This document shows, one piece after another, positions 58,987-64,000 of a stretch of DNA of 64,000 bases. Source of the DNA: JAEUQQ01 sp963697285 (GTDB taxonomy: Bacteria; Acidobacteriota; Vicinamibacteria; Vicinamibacterales; JAFNAJ01). Positions within the stretch are counted from its first letter, which is position 1. The number at the start of each line of letters is the position of its first letter. The notes beneath the pieces were generated by a model that made no database searches, had not been told where the DNA came from, and saw only the letters and a list, made by a program, of their open reading frames with translations. The translations under genes and the position numbers were made by a program. Where the stretch lies: NCBI GenBank assembly GCA_963697285.1, contig CAVONI010000012.1:186001-250000 (forward strand), given 5' to 3'.

Positions 58987-60099
58987 ATGGGCCGCCGCGA
59001 GCTCCTCCTCATCGTTGCCTTCCTGATCCTGGGCGCCGTCGTGTTCCAGGTCACCGTGCCGCACTCCACCTCCACGTCGCGCGTCGGCCTTGGCGACGTC
59101 TTCAAGCGGTGGCAGCGCGAGATGACCGGGTCGAGAGCCACGGCCTTCGTCGAGCGGACGTTCACCGCCCCGACGACGCCCGCCACCCGCCGCGTCCGCA
59201 TCGAGGGTTTCACCGGGCGGCTCGTGGTGAAAGGGGTGGACGGCGACCACGCCACCGCTCAGCTCAAGCTGCAGGTCGGAGGCACCGACCAGGCTGACGC
59301 CGCGGCCGCAGCGCCGGGGTTGATCACCGAGTGGCGCGTCGACGAGACCGAACTCGTCCTGTCGGTGCGCCACCCCGACGAGTGGCGTGTGCAGATGCGC
59401 CGCGTGCCAGGCGAACTGGCCATCACCATGCCCCGCCGCCTCTCCATCCACCTGGATGTCGACGGCGGCATGACCGAGGTCAGCGACGTCACCGATGTCA
59501 CGCTCGACGCGGGGCGGACGAACGTCACGCTCGCCCGCCTCTCAGGCAAGGTGGATGGCGAGATGAGTGACGGCAGCCTCGACATCAGGACGGCGGCCCG
59601 CCTCGACGTCGAGACGCGTCGAACCACGGTCACCGTGGACGGCATCCGCGAGAGCGCCAGGTGCCAGTCGACAGACGGGCAGCTGGAGTTGCGCAACGTC
59701 ACCGGCAACATCGACCTCGAGGTCAGGCGCCTCAGGGTGCGTGTCGTGCACCCCGGTGGCAACGTGCGCGCCGAGGCCAGCGACGTCACGCTCGACATCG
59801 ATGACTTGCGCGGCTCGTTCAACGTCGACGGGTCGCGGACGCGGGTGACGGCGAATGTCGCGTCGCTGGCGGCCATGTCGATCGAGACGACCGACGGCGC
59901 GGTGCTCGTGACGCTTCCCCCGGGCGCCGTTTCGATCGACGCCGAGAACGAAGTCGGCCCCATCGAGTTGCCCGAGCCGGCTCCCGCCGGCCAGCGCGAC
60001 GGGCTGGTCGAGCGCCGGAAGGCGACGTATGGCGACGGCGGCCCGGAGTTGGTGTTGCGGAACAAGCGTGGCCCCATCACGGTGACGCGCGCGTCGTAG
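58987..60099 (+). CDS. DUF4097-like beta-helix protein with N-terminal membrane anchor
   Basis: The 370-residue protein has one N-terminal hydrophobic helix (LLLIVAFLILGAVVFQVTV) and then a long series of short beta strands with repeating T/D/V pattern (VSDVTDVTLDAGRTNVTLAR, GEMSDGSLDIRTAARLDVET, LELRNVTGNIDLEV), typical of DUF4097/adhesin-type right-handed beta-helices. It is probably exported and anchored to the inner membrane. Function is unknown. I start at ATG 58987; the 14 extra codons upstream include the promoter. Confidence 0.8.
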   Translation: MGRRELLLIVAFLILGAVVFQVTVPHSTSTSRVGLGDVFKRWQREMTGSRATAFVERTFTAPTTPATRRVRIEGFTGRLVVKGVDGDHATAQLKLQVGGTDQADAAAAAPGLITEWRVDETELVLSVRHPDEWRVQMRRVPGELAITMPRRLSIHLDVDGGMTEVSDVTDVTLDAGRTNVTLARLSGKVDGEMSDGSLDIRTAARLDVETRRTTVTVDGIRESARCQSTDGQLELRNVTGNIDLEVRRLRVRVVHPGGNVRAEASDVTLDIDDLRGSFNVDGSRTRVTANVASLAAMSIETTDGAVLVTLPPGAVSIDAENEVGPIELPEPAPAGQRDGLVERRKATYGDGGPELVLRNKRGPITVTRAS

Positions 60100-60174
60100 A
60101 TGTGGCTTCTGGGCGGCGACCGGGGATTGCCGCCAACGAGACGCCTCGGATAAGCTTCGGCACCGGTCCCGCCG

Positions 60175-61083
60175 ATGACGCATTCCCTGCCTGCCCCCCT
60201 GCTCGATTCCGCCCTCGACCTTCCCCTCGTCAGGAAGGGCAAGGTGCGCGACGTGTACGCGGTCGGCACTGACCACCTGCTGATCGTCGCCACCGACAGG
60301 ATCTCGGCGTTCGACTACGTGCTCGGGTCCGGCATCCCCGACAAGGGGCGCATCCTGACGGCGATGTCGGTTTTCTGGTTCGCGAAGCTCGCGGGCCTCG
60401 TGCCGCATCACCTGGTGTCGGTCGAGCGCGCCGACTTCCCACGCGAGGCGCAGCGTGACGTGCTCGACGGCCGCACGATGCTGGTGCACCGCACCGAGCC
60501 GTTCCCCGTCGAGTGCGTGGCACGCGGGTACCTCTCGGGATCGGGCTGGAAGGACTACCAGCGCACCGGCGCGGTGTGCGGCATCGCCCTGCCCGCCGGC
60601 CTGCGCGAGTCTGACCGCCTGCCCGCCCCCATCTTCACGCCGGCCACCAAGGCAGCCAGCGGCCACGACGAGAACATCAGCGAGGCCGAGGCCGCCAGGG
60701 TGCTCGGCGCCGACCGTGTCGCGCGCTTGCGCGAGTTGACGCTGGCGATCTACGACCGGGCGTCGGCACATGCCAAGACGTGCGGGATCATCGTGGCCGA
60801 CACCAAGTTCGAGTTCGGCGAGCGCGCGGTCGGTGGCCGTCGCGAGCTCACGCTGATCGACGAGGTGCTGACGCCCGACTCGTCACGCTTCTGGCCGGCA
60901 GACACGTACGCCCCGGGGGGGCCGCAGGCAAGCTTCGACAAGCAGTTCGTCCGCGACCACCTCGAAGCGATCCAGTGGAACAAGCGTCCCCCGGTGCCAT
61001 CGCTGCCGGCAGACGTGGTGTGGCAGACGCGTGAGAAGTATCTCGATGCCCTGCAGCGGCTGACCGGCCGCGGCCTGTCGTAA
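60175..61083 (+). CDS. purC: Phosphoribosylaminoimidazole-succinocarboxamide synthase
   Basis: The 302-residue SAICAR synthetase joins CAIR and aspartate with ATP in purine synthesis. It has GKVRDVYAVGTDHLLIVATD (nucleotide loop), RISAFDYVLGSGIPDKG, VECVARGYLSGSGWKDYQRT and DEVLTPDSSRFWPAD. At about 300 residues it is the longer, yeast-like form, not the 240-residue E. coli form. It is followed after 31 nt by a small Fis-type gene. Confidence 0.96.
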   Translation: MTHSLPAPLLDSALDLPLVRKGKVRDVYAVGTDHLLIVATDRISAFDYVLGSGIPDKGRILTAMSVFWFAKLAGLVPHHLVSVERADFPREAQRDVLDGRTMLVHRTEPFPVECVARGYLSGSGWKDYQRTGAVCGIALPAGLRESDRLPAPIFTPATKAASGHDENISEAEAARVLGADRVARLRELTLAIYDRASAHAKTCGIIVADTKFEFGERAVGGRRELTLIDEVLTPDSSRFWPADTYAPGGPQASFDKQFVRDHLEAIQWNKRPPVPSLPADVVWQTREKYLDALQRLTGRGLS

Positions 61084-61114
61084 GTCGCCTCGTCCCAGCG
61101 CCAGTGGTGCCCCC

Positions 61115-61324
61115 GTGCGCGAACAACTCGAAACGCTCGTAGCGCAGATGATCGAACGCGGCCTCACGTACGACGACGCGCACAGCGCGTTCGAGAAGGC
61201 GTTCTACGCCCGTGCCCTGGCGCGATCCGACGGGAACATCGTCAAGGCCGCGGCGCTGATCGGCGTGCACCGCAACACGCTGGGACGCAAGGCCGCGAAG
61301 TACCGCCTGCGGGTGCGGGCCTGA
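61115..61324 (+). CDS. Small Fis-type helix-turn-helix protein
   Basis: The 69-residue protein is essentially a Fis C-terminal DNA-binding domain: ALARSDGNIVKAAALIGVHR followed by NTLGRKAAKYRL. The N-terminal 30 residues form a helix that could dimerise. Homologous domains end sigma-54 activators such as the NtrX-like regulator above, but this one stands alone, like bacterial Fis. The start is a GTG at 61115 with a weak ribosome site. It is probably co-transcribed with purC. Confidence 0.82.
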   Translation: MREQLETLVAQMIERGLTYDDAHSAFEKAFYARALARSDGNIVKAAALIGVHRNTLGRKAAKYRLRVRA

Positions 61325-61386
61325 GCAGGCCGCCCGCCGTCTGCGCACGGCAGAGGTTGCCGACCGACGGTTAGCAGACTCCCCCC

Positions 61387-61414
61387 TTGACTGCTAAACT
61401 CCACCGCTTATAAT
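61387..61414 (+). promoter_or_regulatory. Sigma-70-type promoter for groES-groEL
   Basis: TTGACT (61387-61392), a 16-nt spacer and a perfect TATAAT (61409-61414) form a strong promoter. Its last T is also the first base of the CIRCE operator, so repressor binding would cover the -10 and the start point near 61421. The leader to groES is about 105 nt. Confidence 0.8.
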
Positions 61415-61440
61415 TAGCACTCGTCGCCTGCGAGTGCCAA
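61414..61440 (+). promoter_or_regulatory. CIRCE operator (HrcA binding site)
   Basis: TTAGCACTC (61414-61422), a 9-nt spacer and GAGTGCCAA (61432-61440) match the CIRCE consensus TTAGCACTC-N9-GAGTGCTAA in 17 of 18 arm positions; the only deviation is C for T in the right arm. HrcA binds here and represses groESL until heat stress titrates GroEL. hrcA is not in this window. Confidence 0.95.
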
Positions 61441-61526
61441 TCCGGTTCGCGCATCGACAACGGGTCTGGCCGCCGGGCGGCTGCCCTGTCTCTACAACAT
61501 TTTCCATTTCTGTCGGAGTGAGTCCC

Positions 61527-61826
61527 ATGAACGTTCGACCGCTTCACGACCGCATCATCGTCCAGCGCCTTGAAGAAGGCGAGCAGAAGATCGGCGGCAT
61601 CATCATCCCGGACTCGGCGAAAGAGAAGCCGCAGCAGGGCAAAGTCATCGCCGTTGGCAAGGGCAAGTCCAACGACGAAGGCAAGATCCTCCCTCTGGAT
61701 GTGAAAGAGGGCGACACCATCCTGTTCGGCAAGTACTCCGGCCAGGAAATCAAGCTCGACGGCGAAGACTACCTCATCATGCGTGAGGATGAAGTGCTGG
61801 CCGTCATCGACAACGCGAAGAAGTAG
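61527..61826 (+). CDS. groES: Co-chaperonin GroES
   Basis: The 99-residue co-chaperonin caps the GroEL ring. It reads MNVRPLHDRIIVQRLEEGEQ, then GGIIIPDSAKEKPQQGKV, with the GroEL-binding mobile loop (about 17-33), and ends EVLAVIDNAKK. GGAG lies 8 nt before the ATG. It is 12 nt upstream of groEL and under CIRCE control. Confidence 0.98.
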   Translation: MNVRPLHDRIIVQRLEEGEQKIGGIIIPDSAKEKPQQGKVIAVGKGKSNDEGKILPLDVKEGDTILFGKYSGQEIKLDGEDYLIMREDEVLAVIDNAKK

Positions 61827-61838
61827 GAGGCAGCATCC

Positions 61839-63470
<1,632 letters not shown>

Positions 63471-63559
63471 CACAACCGTCGGCGGGGGCAGCGTGCTGCC
63501 TCCCGTCGCGGACTCGCGGCGGCGCCGTCCAGGCGCCGCGGCGGGTGGAGCGAAACGCG

Positions 63560-63594
63560 AACGGCCCGGCAGGAGCACCTCCTGCCGGGCCGTT
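63560..63594. terminator. Strong, probably bidirectional terminator between groEL and the TonB-family gene
   Basis: AACGGCCCGGCAGGAG (63560-63575) pairs perfectly with CTCCTGCCGGGCCGTT (63579-63594), a 16-bp stem with loop CAC. TTCGTTT follows on the plus strand, and the preceding CGAAACGCG gives a T-containing flank on the minus strand. It separates the convergent groEL and TonB-family genes and should work both ways. Confidence 0.88.
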
Positions 63595-63651
63595 TCGTTT
63601 GCTGTCTGCTGCCGTCTGCCGCCCCCAACCGCGGGCGCCGAGCACCCGCCG

Positions 63652-64000
63652 TCAGCGGAGGTTGAAGCCCATCTCGACGCTGACGAGCACCGGCACCGGG
63701 ACGCCCTGGCGCATTCCCGGAACCCAGCGCCACTGCTTCACGGCCTTGATCGCCTCGAGGTCGAGCCCGAACACGCTGTCGAGCGACTTCGTGACCTCCA
63801 CGTTGCCCACGGTGCCATCGGGCAGCACGACGCAGTCGAGATAGACGACGCCCTGGATCTTGGCGCGCAGCGCATCGGCCGTGTACTGGGGCCGCGGCTG
63901 CGCAATCGGCCGCGGCGACGTGACGCCAGAGCCCGGCCTGTAGACGCCACCTCCGGTCCCGCCGCCCGAGCCCGGCCCAAGCCCTGAACCCTGTCCTGGC
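63652..64000 (-). CDS. TonB-family protein, C-terminal part (cut by window edge)
   Basis: The last 115 or so codons of a gene that starts beyond the right edge. The visible part has a Gly/Pro/Ser-rich linker (PGQGSGLGPGSGGGTGGG) followed by a TonB C-terminal domain with QYTADALRAKIQGVVYLDCV, then LDLEAIKAVKQWRWVPGM, ending VEMGFNLR and TGA at 63654-63652. TonB C-terminal domains couple inner-membrane energy to outer-membrane receptors or occur in energy-independent envelope proteins. Without the N-terminus the type cannot be told. Confidence 0.85.
   Translation of the reverse strand, partial: PGQGSGLGPGSGGGTGGGVYRPGSGVTSPRPIAQPRPQYTADALRAKIQGVVYLDCVVLPDGTVGNVEVTKSLDSVFGLDLEAIKAVKQWRWVPGMRQGVPVPVLVSVEMGFNLR

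Overview
The window is a dense, high-GC bacterial chromosome segment of about 60 genes. Gene content fits an acidobacterium, probably the Vicinamibacteria (subdivision 6, Luteitalea-like): a pilMNOPQ cluster running into pepP-accB-accC, PEP-CTERM proteins, a sortilin-like Asp-box protein, an Mpl/NagZ/LdcA peptidoglycan-recycling operon and an NtrY/NtrX pair. This placement is inference from content; no rRNA is present to confirm it.

Layout. 1-309: start of an APC-type amino acid permease running off the left edge. 431-11944 (minus): one apparent transcription unit from a TTGACA promoter near 12.0 kb, pilM-pilN-pilO-pilP-pilQ (pilQ split by a frameshift), a lipoprotein, a four-PKD lipoprotein, a TPR protein, pepP, accB and accC. 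12455-16573 (plus): ribosome-related genes rplM-rpsI-rpsB-tsf-pyrH-frr. 16648-17727 (minus): pfkA. 17933-18008: tRNA-Ala(CGC), then about 550 bp without a gene, two PEP-CTERM proteins and a 987-residue Asp-box protein. 23078-28066 (plus): a zinc-ribbon protein, a rhodanese lacking its cysteine, a PolX-like protein with a damaged polymerase site, then lolA and a TPR-secretin lipoprotein. 28118-33841 (minus): nagZ-ldcA-mpl-murB-murA, with a GHMP sugar kinase diverging from nagZ. 35208-51980 (minus): a 17-kb gene train: TPR protein, a frameshifted RDD protein, pgpA, cinA, gpsA, ftsY, ribD-ribE-ribBA, ffh-rpsP-khpA-rimM-trmD-rplS-rnhB, a large TPR protein, a small membrane protein, a RodZ-like protein and a HEAT-like protein. 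52080-52979: ftcD. 53108-58903 (minus): flippase, nrdR, DUF4390, ntrY, ntrX. 58987-63470 (plus): a DUF4097-like protein, purC, a Fis-type HTH protein and CIRCE-controlled groES-groEL. The right edge holds the C-terminus of a TonB-family protein.

Functional themes are type IV pilus assembly, translation, envelope synthesis and wall recycling, riboflavin synthesis, SRP targeting and heat shock. The most notable observations are two frameshifts (pilQ at a C5 run; the RDD gene at a perfect 7-bp tandem duplication), a MurA with Asp in place of the fosfomycin-target Cys inside a wall-recycling operon beside an unassigned sugar kinase, several genes whose TATAAT-like box lies only 6-11 nt from the start codon (predicted leaderless mRNAs), palindromic -10 boxes shared by divergent genes, and a small operon containing two apparently catalytically dead enzymes. 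I saw no CRISPR array, insertion sequence, prophage or defence island.
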